From an uncultured Anaerolineae bacterium (lineage in GTDB: Bacteria; Chloroflexota; Anaerolineae; Aggregatilineales; Phototrophicaceae): DNA of 48,122 nt. Shown piece by piece: positions 1 to 7,743 of the stretch. Where the stretch lies: contig CALAJK010000038.1 in the NCBI GenBank assembly GCA_937922795.1, positions 1-48,122 of the forward strand, written 5' to 3'. Position numbers and translations under genes: made by a program. Every line of letters starts with the position of its first letter. The stretch's first letter is position 1. Under the pieces are notes generated by a model. The model had not been told where the DNA came from, did no database searches, and worked only from the letters and a program-made list of their open reading frames with translations.

Positions 1-2
1 CC

Positions 3-140
3 GACGAGATTGACCGCACTGACCGCCGTGATTTGAGCCTGTTTCGGCTCGGTTGGGATTTCCTCGAACGGCGATTAGCCCTGTCTGATCCCATCCCCCG
101 CGTCTCGATTCCGAACTTTTGTTTGATGTCCGGTGGCTAG
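3..140 (+). CDS. Possible C-terminus of an IS4-like transposase (partial, 5' end outside window)
   Basis: An open frame runs from the window edge to TAG at 138-140 and gives 45 residues, including RTDRRDLSLFRLGWDFLERR and ending FCLMSGG. From memory, a short DRxDLSLFxLGxxxLxR segment occurs near the C-terminus of some IS4-type transposases. No DDE residue lies in this fragment, so the family call rests on recall only. A 7-bp hairpin follows at 157-173. It could instead be the tail of an unrelated gene, or a chance open frame. Confidence 0.4.
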   Translation, partial: DEIDRTDRRDLSLFRLGWDFLERRLALSDPIPRVSIPNFCLMSGG

Positions 141-156
141 CTCGTGTCCTTCTCTT

Positions 157-173
157 GACGGCGCTGCGCCGTC
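157..173. terminator. Hairpin between two convergent genes
   Basis: GACGGCG at 157-163 pairs perfectly with CGCCGTC at 167-173 around a 3-nt loop. It sits 5 nt after the stop of the minus-strand SDR gene and 16 nt after the stop of the plus-strand fragment. No T-run follows on either strand, so it is not a canonical intrinsic terminator; it may be a shared 3'-end structure. Confidence 0.35.
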
Positions 174-178
174 CGGCC

Positions 179-883
179 TTACGCGCGGGCGTACACCTCC
201 AGCGTGACACCGTTGATGGCGCGGGCGGCGTCGCTGGCCAGGAACAGCGCCGCCTCGGCGATCTCCGCCGGCTGCACCCAGCGGCTGAAGTCGACGTTGG
301 GCATGCTGGCGCGGTTGGCGGGGGTGTCCACCGTGCTGGGGGCGATGCCGTTGACGGTGATGCCCAGCCCACCTAACTCAGCCGCCATGCTCTCGATGAC
401 CCGCTGGGCAGCGGCTTTGCTGGCCGAGTAGGCGGCAGCTTTGGCCATGCCTTTGAAGGCGCTGCGCGCCAGGATGGCCACGATGCGCCCCGCAAGTTGG
501 CGCTCGACCATGTGCCGCGCCACCCGCCCAGCGGTGACGTACACCGAGCGAGCGTTCAGGTTCATCATCTGGTCCCACACCTCCAAGCCGGCTTCGTGTA
601 CCGGTTGGCCGGCGGCAAAACCGCCTACCGTGTGGATCAGCGCATCAATCCGTCCAAGCTCCGCTTCCACCTGCTTCACCAGCGCATCCACGCTGGCCGG
701 GTCGGTCACATCGGCGGCGGCGGCCAGCCCGCCGAGTTCGGCGGCCAATTCGGCCAGCCGGGCAGCGTCGTGCTCGACTAGGACGAGAGCTGCCCCGGCC
801 GCCGCGAAACGCCGCGCCGCCGCGCTCCCCAAATTGCCGCCCGCGCCGGTCACCATCACCACCTTGCTGGTCATCTCGCCCAT
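179..883 (-). CDS. SDR family NAD(P)-dependent oxidoreductase
   Basis: A short-chain dehydrogenase/reductase of 234 residues, cytoplasmic, substrate unknown. The Rossmann motif TGAGGNLG follows the first strand. An N-A-R segment lies mid-protein (LNARSVYV) where the family has NAG-type residues. The catalytic YSASK (Y and K four apart) follows an ARSAF segment where the catalytic Ser is expected. The C-terminal part has the usual GITVNGIAPSTVDTP substrate-loop region. The frame stays open upstream to 937, but the start at 883 is chosen because AGGAG lies 6 nt before that ATG. It is the last gene of the minus-strand group beginning at 3924, although the spacing to the neighbouring gene does not prove co-transcription. 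Confidence 0.9.
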   Translation of the reverse strand: MGEMTSKVVMVTGAGGNLGSAAARRFAAAGAALVLVEHDAARLAELAAELGGLAAAADVTDPASVDALVKQVEAELGRIDALIHTVGGFAAGQPVHEAGLEVWDQMMNLNARSVYVTAGRVARHMVERQLAGRIVAILARSAFKGMAKAAAYSASKAAAQRVIESMAAELGGLGITVNGIAPSTVDTPANRASMPNVDFSRWVQPAEIAEAALFLASDAARAINGVTLEVYARA

Positions 884-968
884 GCTGTACTCCTCGTCGT
901 GTGTGCTCTCAGTGTATAGGCTAGACGACCGCCTCAAGGCCGGTCTTACCCGGCGCTGCCCACCCGTG

Positions 969-1307
969 CTACACTGAGGGCGCGTCAGGGCGCAGTTCGA
1001 CGATCAGACCATCGCTCCAGCCGTATTTGGCGTCCATCAGCGCCGCCACCGCCGCCGCCAGTTCCGGCTCAGCGGCGCGGTCAACGGCCCGCCCGACGCC
1101 GTGGTAAGCGCGGCCTTCGACGTAGAAAGCGACGCGCGGCGTATGCCGCAGATTGCGCACCCAATGAGCGCGGTCGCCCATCTCGGCCACCAGGTAATAG
1201 CACCCCCCGTAGGGCACGTACCAAATCTCGATCTCGTGCGACTGGCCGGTCTTCCAGCCGGTGGTGGTCAGGTAGAGGAATTCGGGTTTGTACGTCTCGA
1301 AGGCCAT
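969..1307 (-). CDS. Nitroreductase/deazaflavin-dependent oxidoreductase-like protein
   Basis: A 112-residue protein of the split-barrel, F420H2-dependent nitroreductase/quinone-reductase type. The N-terminal LTTTGWKTG matches the family's TxGRxTG cofactor-phosphate loop. It is followed by a GCYYLVAE strand and the WVRNLRHTPRV segment typical of these proteins. The length is slightly shorter than the usual 120-150 residues because the N-terminal helix is short. The ATG at 1307 has only a weak ribosome site. It would act in the cytoplasm on a quinone, nitro compound or enone using F420 or FMN, and the cofactor cannot be settled from sequence alone. Confidence 0.8.
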   Translation of the reverse strand: MAFETYKPEFLYLTTTGWKTGQSHEIEIWYVPYGGCYYLVAEMGDRAHWVRNLRHTPRVAFYVEGRAYHGVGRAVDRAAEPELAAAVAALMDAKYGWSDGLIVELRPDAPSV

Positions 1308-1329
1308 GGCTGAAGCCTGCCGATGCCCA

Positions 1330-1452
1330 TCAAGCGGGGACGGACGCGCGCACTGGTACGGTGCGCTCCCACGACCTCATCGGACGCACACACCAGCGCC
1401 ACTCCAGCGCGCCCAGCTGCGCCGCCAGCGCCTCTCGCCTGATCTCAGCCAC
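1330..1452 (-). CDS. Possible 40-residue small ORF overlapping the acyl-CoA dehydrogenase stop
   Basis: A GTG at 1452 lies in GTGGCTGA, overlapping the stop of the upstream flavoprotein gene. The frame stays open for 40 codons, starting VAEIRREALAAQLGALEW and rich in Arg and Trp. Nothing is recognised in it. The overlap is the geometry seen in translational coupling, but no ribosome site was identified. It may equally be chance in GC-rich DNA or a relic of a decayed gene. Confidence 0.2.
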   Translation of the reverse strand: MAEIRREALAAQLGALEWRWCVRPMRSWERTVPVRASVPA

Positions 1453-2596
1453 GGCCGTCCCCTTTGAATCGGTCGATGGCGCTCTGGCCGATGATCTCTA
1501 GGGCGGTGTCGCCGGCGGGCGGGTGCATCAGGCCGGCGCGCACGTCGCGGAAGCAGCGCTCCAGCGGCAGCCCACGGGTGAGGCCAGCTCCGCCCGCGAT
1601 CCGCAGCGCCGCGTCGGTGACGCGCAGCGCCGTCTCGGTCGCCAGATGTTTGGCGGCGACGATGCGCGGGTAGACGGCGCGCCCGGTTTCATCGCCCGGC
1701 CAGGCGGCGGCAGCGTCTAGCAGCAGCAGTTCCGCCGCTTGCAGCGCCACATCCAGCTCGCCGATCTGCCGCTGGATCTGGGGCAGCGCGGCGATCGGTT
1801 TGCCCAGCGCGGTCGGCACGCGCTCCAGGGCATAGCGGATGACGGCATCCCGCGCGGCGCGCGCTGTCCCTAGATAGGTAGCGGCCACCATCATCGGGAA
1901 CCAGGCGTTGGGCACGCGATCTTCGCGCCGTCCGCGCTCCAGCAGATGGTCGGCGGGCACGCGCACCTGGTGAAAATACACGTCGTGGCTGTCGCTGGCG
2001 CGCAGGCTGAGCGAGCCGCTCCAGGTGTCCACCCACTCGATGCCCGGCGCATCGCCCGGGACCAGGATCACGCCCGGTTCGCCCTCCACGTCCAGCTTGA
2101 CCAACAGGTGCGTCAGATGCCGGCCGCCGGTCGTCCAGGTCTTATGGCCAGTGATGAGCCAGCTATCGCCATCGCGCTCAGCGCGGGTCTGGAAGAACGC
2201 CCCGCGCGAGGGGCTGCCCAGGGCTGGCTCGCTGGCGACCGAGTTGACCACCGCCCCCGCCGCCGCCGCCCGGCACAGCCGTTCGAACGCTGCCTCCGGC
2301 CACGGGCGGTTCTCGCGAGCGTTGCCGAACACCTGCAGCGACATGGCCGCCACCAGCGCGGTCGAGGCGCTGCCCGCCGCCAGTTCGAGTTGAGCGATGG
2401 CGCAGTCCTGCAGCGACAGCCCGCCGCCGCCGTATTCTGCCGGCACGCTCAGCGCCAGATAGCCGGCTGATCGCAGCGCCTGAACATCCTCTGGCGGCAG
2501 CCTGCCAAGTCGGTCGGCTTCGTCAGCGCGGGCAGCAATGTCAGCGGCCAGCGCGCGTATTGGGATTGTGCCCAGTTGGACGGTGATCGGGCGCAA
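1445..2596 (-). CDS. Acyl-CoA dehydrogenase family flavoprotein
   Basis: A 383-residue acyl-CoA dehydrogenase-fold protein: helical N-terminal domain (about 1-115), beta domain containing GHKTWTTGGRHLTHLLV (about 145-225), and C-terminal four-helix domain with IAGGAGLTRGLPLERCFRDV. FAD-dependent oxidation of an acyl thioester or a related substrate is expected. The region corresponding to the canonical YEGT segment that supplies the catalytic Glu reads HPPAGDTALE, so the base may be missing or displaced, as in some divergent subfamilies. The ATG at 2611 has no ribosome site, whereas TTG at 2596 has AGGAG 7 nt upstream, so 2596 is preferred. It lies 50 nt downstream of the amidohydrolase and is probably co-transcribed with it. 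Confidence 0.88.
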   Translation of the reverse strand: MRPITVQLGTIPIRALAADIAARADEADRLGRLPPEDVQALRSAGYLALSVPAEYGGGGLSLQDCAIAQLELAAGSASTALVAAMSLQVFGNARENRPWPEAAFERLCRAAAAGAVVNSVASEPALGSPSRGAFFQTRAERDGDSWLITGHKTWTTGGRHLTHLLVKLDVEGEPGVILVPGDAPGIEWVDTWSGSLSLRASDSHDVYFHQVRVPADHLLERGRREDRVPNAWFPMMVAATYLGTARAARDAVIRYALERVPTALGKPIAALPQIQRQIGELDVALQAAELLLLDAAAAWPGDETGRAVYPRIVAAKHLATETALRVTDAALRIAGGAGLTRGLPLERCFRDVRAGLMHPPAGDTALEIIGQSAIDRFKGDGRG

Positions 2597-2646
2597 GCGG
2601 TCACTCCTCATTCGCGTTCAATTGGTTCGGGATCGGCCGGGGACGC

Positions 2647-3924
2647 TCAACCGCCGGCGGCCGCCGCGCGCGGCGCGGACTTGCGCGTATCCTTGACGAT
2701 CTTGCCTTCTTTGATGACCATGACGATATTTTCTGGTCTCTCCAGCGCATGAATGTCGGCCAGCGGGTCGGCGCTGCTGATGATGATGTCGGCAATCTTG
2801 GTCGGCTCGATCGTGCCCACCTGGTCGGCAATGCCCAGGCATTCGGCGGCGGTCTTGGTGGCAGCGGTGATGGCCTTCAGCGGCGACATGCCCAGACTGC
2901 ACATCAGCCCCAGCTCGCGCAGGTTAGTGCCGTGCGGCATGACGCCGGCGTCCGTGCCCATGGCGATTTTGACGCCCGCCTTGTAAGCCCTGCTGATGCT
3001 CTCGCGGTGGATATCTACCACCTCTTTGGCCTTGCGGAAAGCGTTCGGCGGCAGGCTGCCGCCCGCTTCGGCGATCTCGACCACCGACACCGGCGCCAGC
3101 AGCGTGGGCACGAGATAGACGCCGTGCTTGAGCATCAGCTCGATGGCCTCATCGTCCAGGTAGATGCCGTGTTCGATGGAATGCACGCCGGCCTTGACCG
3201 CGTTCTTGATGCTCTCCGCCCCCTGGGCATGCGCCATCACCCGCGTGTTCTTGCGGAAGCGGGCTTCCTCGACGATGGCCTGCAGCTCCTCCGGCGCGAA
3301 CTGGGTGAACTCCGGGTGATCGGTCGGGCTGAGCACGCCGCCGCTGGCCGCCACCTTGATCACATCGGCCCCAGCGCGCAGCACCTCACGCACTTTTTTA
3401 CGCACCGCGTCCACGCCGTCGCAGCGGCCGTCCGGCCGGCCAGGGTAGCCGGGGAACAGCGCCATATCCACGCCGGACGGCATCCAGAAGTCGCCGTGGC
3501 CGCCGGTGATGGTGAGCATCGTGATGCTGATCTGCAGGCGCGGCCCCAGCACCAGCCCCTGTTCGACCGCCTGCTTGACGCCCAGATCCGCCCCGCCGGC
3601 GTCGCGGACGGTGGTGATGCCGGCCTCAACGGTGCGGCGCATGTTCTCGATAGCCTGGTAGAAGTGCAGCGAAAAAGGCGTGGTCATCAACTGCTGCAGG
3701 TTGAAGCTCTCGAACATGATGTGAACGTGAGCGTCAATCATCCCCGGCAGGATGTAGCCGCCGCCCGCGTCCACTTCGGTGATAGCCACATTCGGCAGCG
3801 TCAGCGTATCCATTGAGCCGATGGTGCGGATCTGCTTGCCTTCCAGCAAAACGGCGGCGTTTTTCACCGGGCGCGCGCCGGTCCCGTCGATCAGCGTGCC
3901 GTTACAGATGAGGGTGAAGGCCAT
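2647..3924 (-). CDS. Metal-dependent amidohydrolase (imidazolonepropionase/prolidase-like subgroup)
   Basis: A 425-residue amidohydrolase-superfamily hydrolase acting on a cyclic amide, peptide or similar C-N bond, probably in the cytoplasm. Metal ligands are visible: HVH at residues 66-68, a carboxylatable Lys at 190 in VIKVAASGG, His 232 in MAHAQG, His 252 in SIEHG, and the catalytic Asp 325 in MGTDAG. The N-terminal and C-terminal stretches form the usual small beta-sandwich (LIDGTG near the start, KIADIIISSADPL near the end). The length is typical. The start has AGGA about 10 nt upstream. The C-terminal tail PRAAAAGG is low complexity. Substrate is not predictable. It leads the group continuing with the flavoprotein gene. 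Confidence 0.92.
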   Translation of the reverse strand: MAFTLICNGTLIDGTGARPVKNAAVLLEGKQIRTIGSMDTLTLPNVAITEVDAGGGYILPGMIDAHVHIMFESFNLQQLMTTPFSLHFYQAIENMRRTVEAGITTVRDAGGADLGVKQAVEQGLVLGPRLQISITMLTITGGHGDFWMPSGVDMALFPGYPGRPDGRCDGVDAVRKKVREVLRAGADVIKVAASGGVLSPTDHPEFTQFAPEELQAIVEEARFRKNTRVMAHAQGAESIKNAVKAGVHSIEHGIYLDDEAIELMLKHGVYLVPTLLAPVSVVEIAEAGGSLPPNAFRKAKEVVDIHRESISRAYKAGVKIAMGTDAGVMPHGTNLRELGLMCSLGMSPLKAITAATKTAAECLGIADQVGTIEPTKIADIIISSADPLADIHALERPENIVMVIKEGKIVKDTRKSAPRAAAAGG

Positions 3925-4044
3925 AGGAAGAATCCTTTAATGAAGGCTCTAACGAAACTATAATCAGCTTCGAATAGTATACTCACGATCTCCTAACGTT
4001 CATCTGACGTTGGTCGAGGTTACAGGTTTGTAAGGTTTGCAAGG

Positions 4045-4731
4045 TCAGCGTTTGACGACTACCTGCACCACGCCGGGTCCGTGGACACCTAGGATCAGTT
4101 CCATTTCGATGTCGCCGGTGCGGCTGGGGCCGGAGATGAAGCACAGATTGGCGGCACGCCGCACTGTTTCCAAGTCGCGGGCGCGTTCGGCGGTCAGCCA
4201 GGCCTCCAGGTGGGGTACGATCTGGTCGAGCGTGATGACGGCGATATGCACCGGCGGCAGCATGGTCGGGATGCGTCCCCGGCCGGGGCCAGTGCTGACG
4301 ATCAGCGTCCCGGTAGCGGCGGCGGCGGCGTCCGCGCCGGTCAGCCCGACCTGCGCATTGCGGATCGCCTCGATGGTCTCCGCCCGGAATTCGTCCTGCA
4401 CATCAGGCTGGCTGATCTGGATGCCAGCCTCCTCGATAGCGGCGCGCAGCTTCTTCACCGGGATGTGGGTGAAATGCCACGCCAGGATGTGACTCGCGCC
4501 GTGCGCCGCCAGCAGTTCCAGCACTTGGCGGCGGGCGGCCTCGTCGCCCTCGACCGGAAAGACCTGCCCGGACAGGCGCTCCATCTCAAAGGTGAAACGC
4601 GCCAGCAGCGCGTCCGGCGTGACCTCGTCGAAGCTGACAACTGGGCGGTAATGGTGCGGGCGCGGGGGAGCGTCAGGGAAAGGGGCGCGGGCGGCGCGCA
4701 GCTTGCTGAGGATTCGCTCGCGGGATGACAT
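4045..4731 (-). CDS. LUD domain protein, LutC/YkgG family
   Basis: A 228-residue LutC-type protein. In the LutABC complex this subunit helps oxidise L-lactate with the iron-sulphur proteins LutA and LutB. The C-terminal signature SGPSRTGDIE followed by LILGVHGPG is diagnostic, and an internal TGTLIVSTGPG matches the central LUD strand-loop. No lutA or lutB is adjacent: the upstream neighbour is divergent ppc, and the downstream genes are the amidohydrolase group, about 120 nt away. It may therefore partner with subunits encoded elsewhere or serve another function. The length is close to the family norm. Confidence 0.88.
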   Translation of the reverse strand: MSSRERILSKLRAARAPFPDAPPRPHHYRPVVSFDEVTPDALLARFTFEMERLSGQVFPVEGDEAARRQVLELLAAHGASHILAWHFTHIPVKKLRAAIEEAGIQISQPDVQDEFRAETIEAIRNAQVGLTGADAAAAATGTLIVSTGPGRGRIPTMLPPVHIAVITLDQIVPHLEAWLTAERARDLETVRRAANLCFISGPSRTGDIEMELILGVHGPGVVQVVVKR

Positions 4732-4859
4732 GGCAGCCAGCTTTCACCCAAACGATCATCGGAACTGAAGTCATTGTCGCCTAGATGATTACAAATTGCA
4801 AACAGCGGCCTGACGAGACCTGCCGCCTGAGCTTCGATGCCTCCGCTGCGCTCGATCGC

Positions 4860-4889
4860 TTGCGATCGGGTCACGTCCAATGCCATAAT
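4860..4889 (+). promoter_or_regulatory. Predicted sigma-70-type promoter of ppc
   Basis: TTGCGA at 4860-4865 is separated by 18 nt from CATAAT at 4884-4889, which is preceded by TGC (extended -10). The start codon is 35 nt further on. The same TTGCGA-18-TGn pattern occurs before the FHA gene at 37756. Confidence 0.4.
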
Positions 4890-4923
4890 CGCCCCCGCCA
4901 ACACAAACTAGGAGATCTGCTCG

Positions 4924-7623
4924 ATGATCGTTCGCGCTACCCAGGAGATGACCACTACCCGCCTGAGCAGCGATATTCGCCTGTTGGGCAATCTGTTAGG
5001 GCTCATCATCCGCGAGCAGCACGGCCAGGAGGCCTTCGACCTGGTCGAGCAGGTGCGCGCCTGGGCTAAAGCCCGCCGCGCCAATGAGCCGGAGGCGGCG
5101 GCGGCGCTCACCCAGGCCATCCGCGAACTCGATCTTGATTCGCTGCAAGTGCTGACGAAAGCCTTCAGCAACTATTTCCAGCTCATCAACATCGCCGAAG
5201 ATCAGCAGCGCATTCGGGTGCTGCGCACGCGCGAGGGCGACGGCCAGCTCGACGAGTCGGTGGAGGCCGCCGTCGCCGCGCTGCGCGCCGCTGGGCTGAC
5301 GGCAGACGATATGCGCGCTCTGCTGGAGCAGATGCGGGTACGGCTGGTGCTGACCGCTCATCCGTCCGAGGCCAAGCGCAAAGAAGTGTTGATCAAGCTG
5401 CGGCATATCGCCCAGCGCATGGCGGAGCTTGACCGGCAGGTGCTGCTGCCGCGCGAATTGAGCGCGCTGGAAGCTGACATCTGCGAGGAGATCGAAGAGC
5501 TGTGGCAGACGCGCCCCACCCGCGCTTCACGGGCATCGGTGGCCGATGAAGTGGATTTCGGCCTGTACTTCCTCACCACCGTCATCATGGATGTGACCAT
5601 CAGCGTCTACGCCGATCTGCAGGCCAGCCTGGAGCGCCACTACCCGGACGAGCACTGGTCGCACCTGCCAGGCGTGCTGCGCTTTGCCTCGTGGATCGGC
5701 GGCGACCGGGACGGCAACCCCAATGTGACGCCGGAAGTCACGCTGGAGACCCTGGCCACCCTGCGCCGGGCGGCGCGAGAAGTCTATCTGGCCGACCTGC
5801 AGGTGCTGCGCGACCATTTCACCCAGTCAGCGGACGAAGCGCTGGTCTCGGAGGCGCTGCGGGCAGCGGTGCTGGCGGCCGGCGGCCCCGACGAGCGCTA
5901 CCCGACCGAAATCTATCGCCAGCACATCAACCAGGTCTACGACCGGCTGGCGGCGGACGGCTACCCCACCAACCGCGAACTGCTGGCCGACCTGCTGCTG
6001 GTGGAGGAGAGTTTGCTGCAGAACCGGGGACGGCATGTGGCCCGCGGGATGCTGGCGCGCCTCATCCACAAGGTGCGGCTGTTCGGGCTGCACCTGGCGC
6101 CGCTGGACATCCGCGAAGACGCCCGGCTGCACGCGGCGGCGCTGGACGAGATCTTCCGCGCCTACGGCCGCTGTGACAGCTATCTGGCGCTGCCGGAGGC
6201 CGACCGCCAAGCGCTGCTGACGATGGAGATCGCCAACCCGCGCCCGCTGTTCCCGATCGAGCCGGCGTTTTCCGAGGCGACCAACCGCATCATCGAGACC
6301 TGGCGCATGATCGCCCAGGCGCACCGGCGCTACGGCAAGATCGTCATCGACACCTTCATCGCCAGCATGAGCCAGCAGCCGAGCGACATCCTGGCGCTGC
6401 TGCTGCTGGCCAAAGAGGTTGGCGTGCAGGACGATCTCGACCTGGTGCCGCTGTTCGAGACGATTGATGACCTGGAGCGCGCCCCGGCCATCATGGCGAC
6501 GCTGTTCGAAAATCCAGCTTACCGCCGGCATCTGGAGGCGCGCGGAGCGCGGCGCGGGCTGCGGCAGCAGATCATGATCGGCTACTCGGACAGCAGCAAG
6601 GACGGCGGCTACCTGGCGTCCAACTGGGGGCTGTACACGGCTCAGCAGCGGCTGGCGGACGTCTGCGCCCGCTACGGCGTATCGCTGCAGTTGTTCCATG
6701 GGCGCGGCGGCAGCATTGGCCGCGGCGGCGGCCCGACCAACCGCGCCATCCTGTCGCAGCCGCCGGAGTCGCTGCGCGGCGGCATCAAGATCACCGAGCA
6801 GGGCGAGGTCATCGCCTATCGCTACAGCAATGCGGAGATCGCCCGCCGCCACCTGCATCAAGTGATGCACGCTGTCCTGCTGGCATTGGGCGCGCCGGCG
6901 CAGCAGGCCGTCTTGCCGGAATGGCGCGCGGCGATGGAAGCGCTGGCGCGGGCTGGGGAACGCGCTTACCGGGCGTTCGTCTACGAGACGCCGGGCTTCC
7001 TGGACTACTGGCAGCAGGCGACGCCTATCAACGAGCTGGCCAACCTGCCGATCAGTTCGCGCCCGGCCAAACGGACTCAGGGCGGCGGATTCGAGTCGGT
7101 GCGCGCCATCCCCTGGGTGTTCTCGTGGATGCAGAGCCGGGCGATCATCCCCAGTTGGTATGGGGTTGGGTACGCGCTGGCGACCTTCTGCGCCGACCGG
7201 CCTGACGGGCTGGCGCTGCTGCAAACCATGTATCGTCAGTGGTCATTTTTCCACGCCCTGATGGAGAATGTGCAGCTTGATCTGGCGAAAGCCGATATGG
7301 GCATCGCCGAGCTGTATGCGGAACTGGTGACCGACGCCGCGCTGCGCCAGACGATCTTCAGCCAGATGAAAGCCGAGTACCTGCGCTCCGCGCACATGGT
7401 CTGCCAGGTGATCGGCCAGCCGGCGCTGCTGAGCAACGCGCCCGTCATGCAGCGTTCGATTGAGCGGCGCAATCCGTATGTGGACCCGCTGAACTTCATC
7501 CAGGTGGAACTGCTGCGCCGGCTGCGGCGGCTCGACCCCGAAGCGCCGGAGTACCGGCCGCACTTGCGGGCGGCGCTGGCCACGATCAACGGCATCGCCG
7601 CCGGCATGAAAACGACGGGGTGA
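4924..7623 (+). CDS. ppc: Phosphoenolpyruvate carboxylase
   Basis: An 899-residue cytoplasmic enzyme that carboxylates PEP with bicarbonate to oxaloacetate, replenishing the TCA cycle. Signature blocks appear in order: LTAHPSEAKRK with catalytic His 146, WIGGDRDGNPNVT, GYSDSSKDGGYLASNW, the Arg/Gly-rich FHGRGGSIGRGGGPTNRA loop, and a C-terminus INGIAAGMKTTG, very close to the canonical bacterial end that carries allosteric and active-site residues. The length matches full-length bacterial PEPC. ATG 4924 is preceded by AGGAG 9 nt upstream. A second in-frame ATG at 4948 has less suitable spacing. It stands alone, divergent from the LUD gene. Confidence 0.98.
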   Translation: MIVRATQEMTTTRLSSDIRLLGNLLGLIIREQHGQEAFDLVEQVRAWAKARRANEPEAAAALTQAIRELDLDSLQVLTKAFSNYFQLINIAEDQQRIRVLRTREGDGQLDESVEAAVAALRAAGLTADDMRALLEQMRVRLVLTAHPSEAKRKEVLIKLRHIAQRMAELDRQVLLPRELSALEADICEEIEELWQTRPTRASRASVADEVDFGLYFLTTVIMDVTISVYADLQASLERHYPDEHWSHLPGVLRFASWIGGDRDGNPNVTPEVTLETLATLRRAAREVYLADLQVLRDHFTQSADEALVSEALRAAVLAAGGPDERYPTEIYRQHINQVYDRLAADGYPTNRELLADLLLVEESLLQNRGRHVARGMLARLIHKVRLFGLHLAPLDIREDARLHAAALDEIFRAYGRCDSYLALPEADRQALLTMEIANPRPLFPIEPAFSEATNRIIETWRMIAQAHRRYGKIVIDTFIASMSQQPSDILALLLLAKEVGVQDDLDLVPLFETIDDLERAPAIMATLFENPAYRRHLEARGARRGLRQQIMIGYSDSSKDGGYLASNWGLYTAQQRLADVCARYGVSLQLFHGRGGSIGRGGGPTNRAILSQPPESLRGGIKITEQGEVIAYRYSNAEIARRHLHQVMHAVLLALGAPAQQAVLPEWRAAMEALARAGERAYRAFVYETPGFLDYWQQATPINELANLPISSRPAKRTQGGGFESVRAIPWVFSWMQSRAIIPSWYGVGYALATFCADRPDGLALLQTMYRQWSFFHALMENVQLDLAKADMGIAELYAELVTDAALRQTIFSQMKAEYLRSAHMVCQVIGQPALLSNAPVMQRSIERRNPYVDPLNFIQVELLRRLRRLDPEAPEYRPHLRAALATINGIAAGMKTTG

Positions 7624-7743
7624 AGACGGTCAGCATTGACTGATCTGAAACGAGAAAAAGTCATCGCTTCAGTTAGGTTGCTGTATGGTCATTGTGTGTA
7701 GGGTAGAAGCCAAATCCCCTCATGATCTAAGGACGAAAGCATT

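Noticed and set aside
5827-7224. Minus-strand open frame inside ppc
   Set aside because: Antisense shadow of a fully conserved enzyme.
7624-7743. Riboswitch or attenuator before asnB
   Set aside because: Only 4-5 bp pairings, no known aptamer core, no clear terminator.
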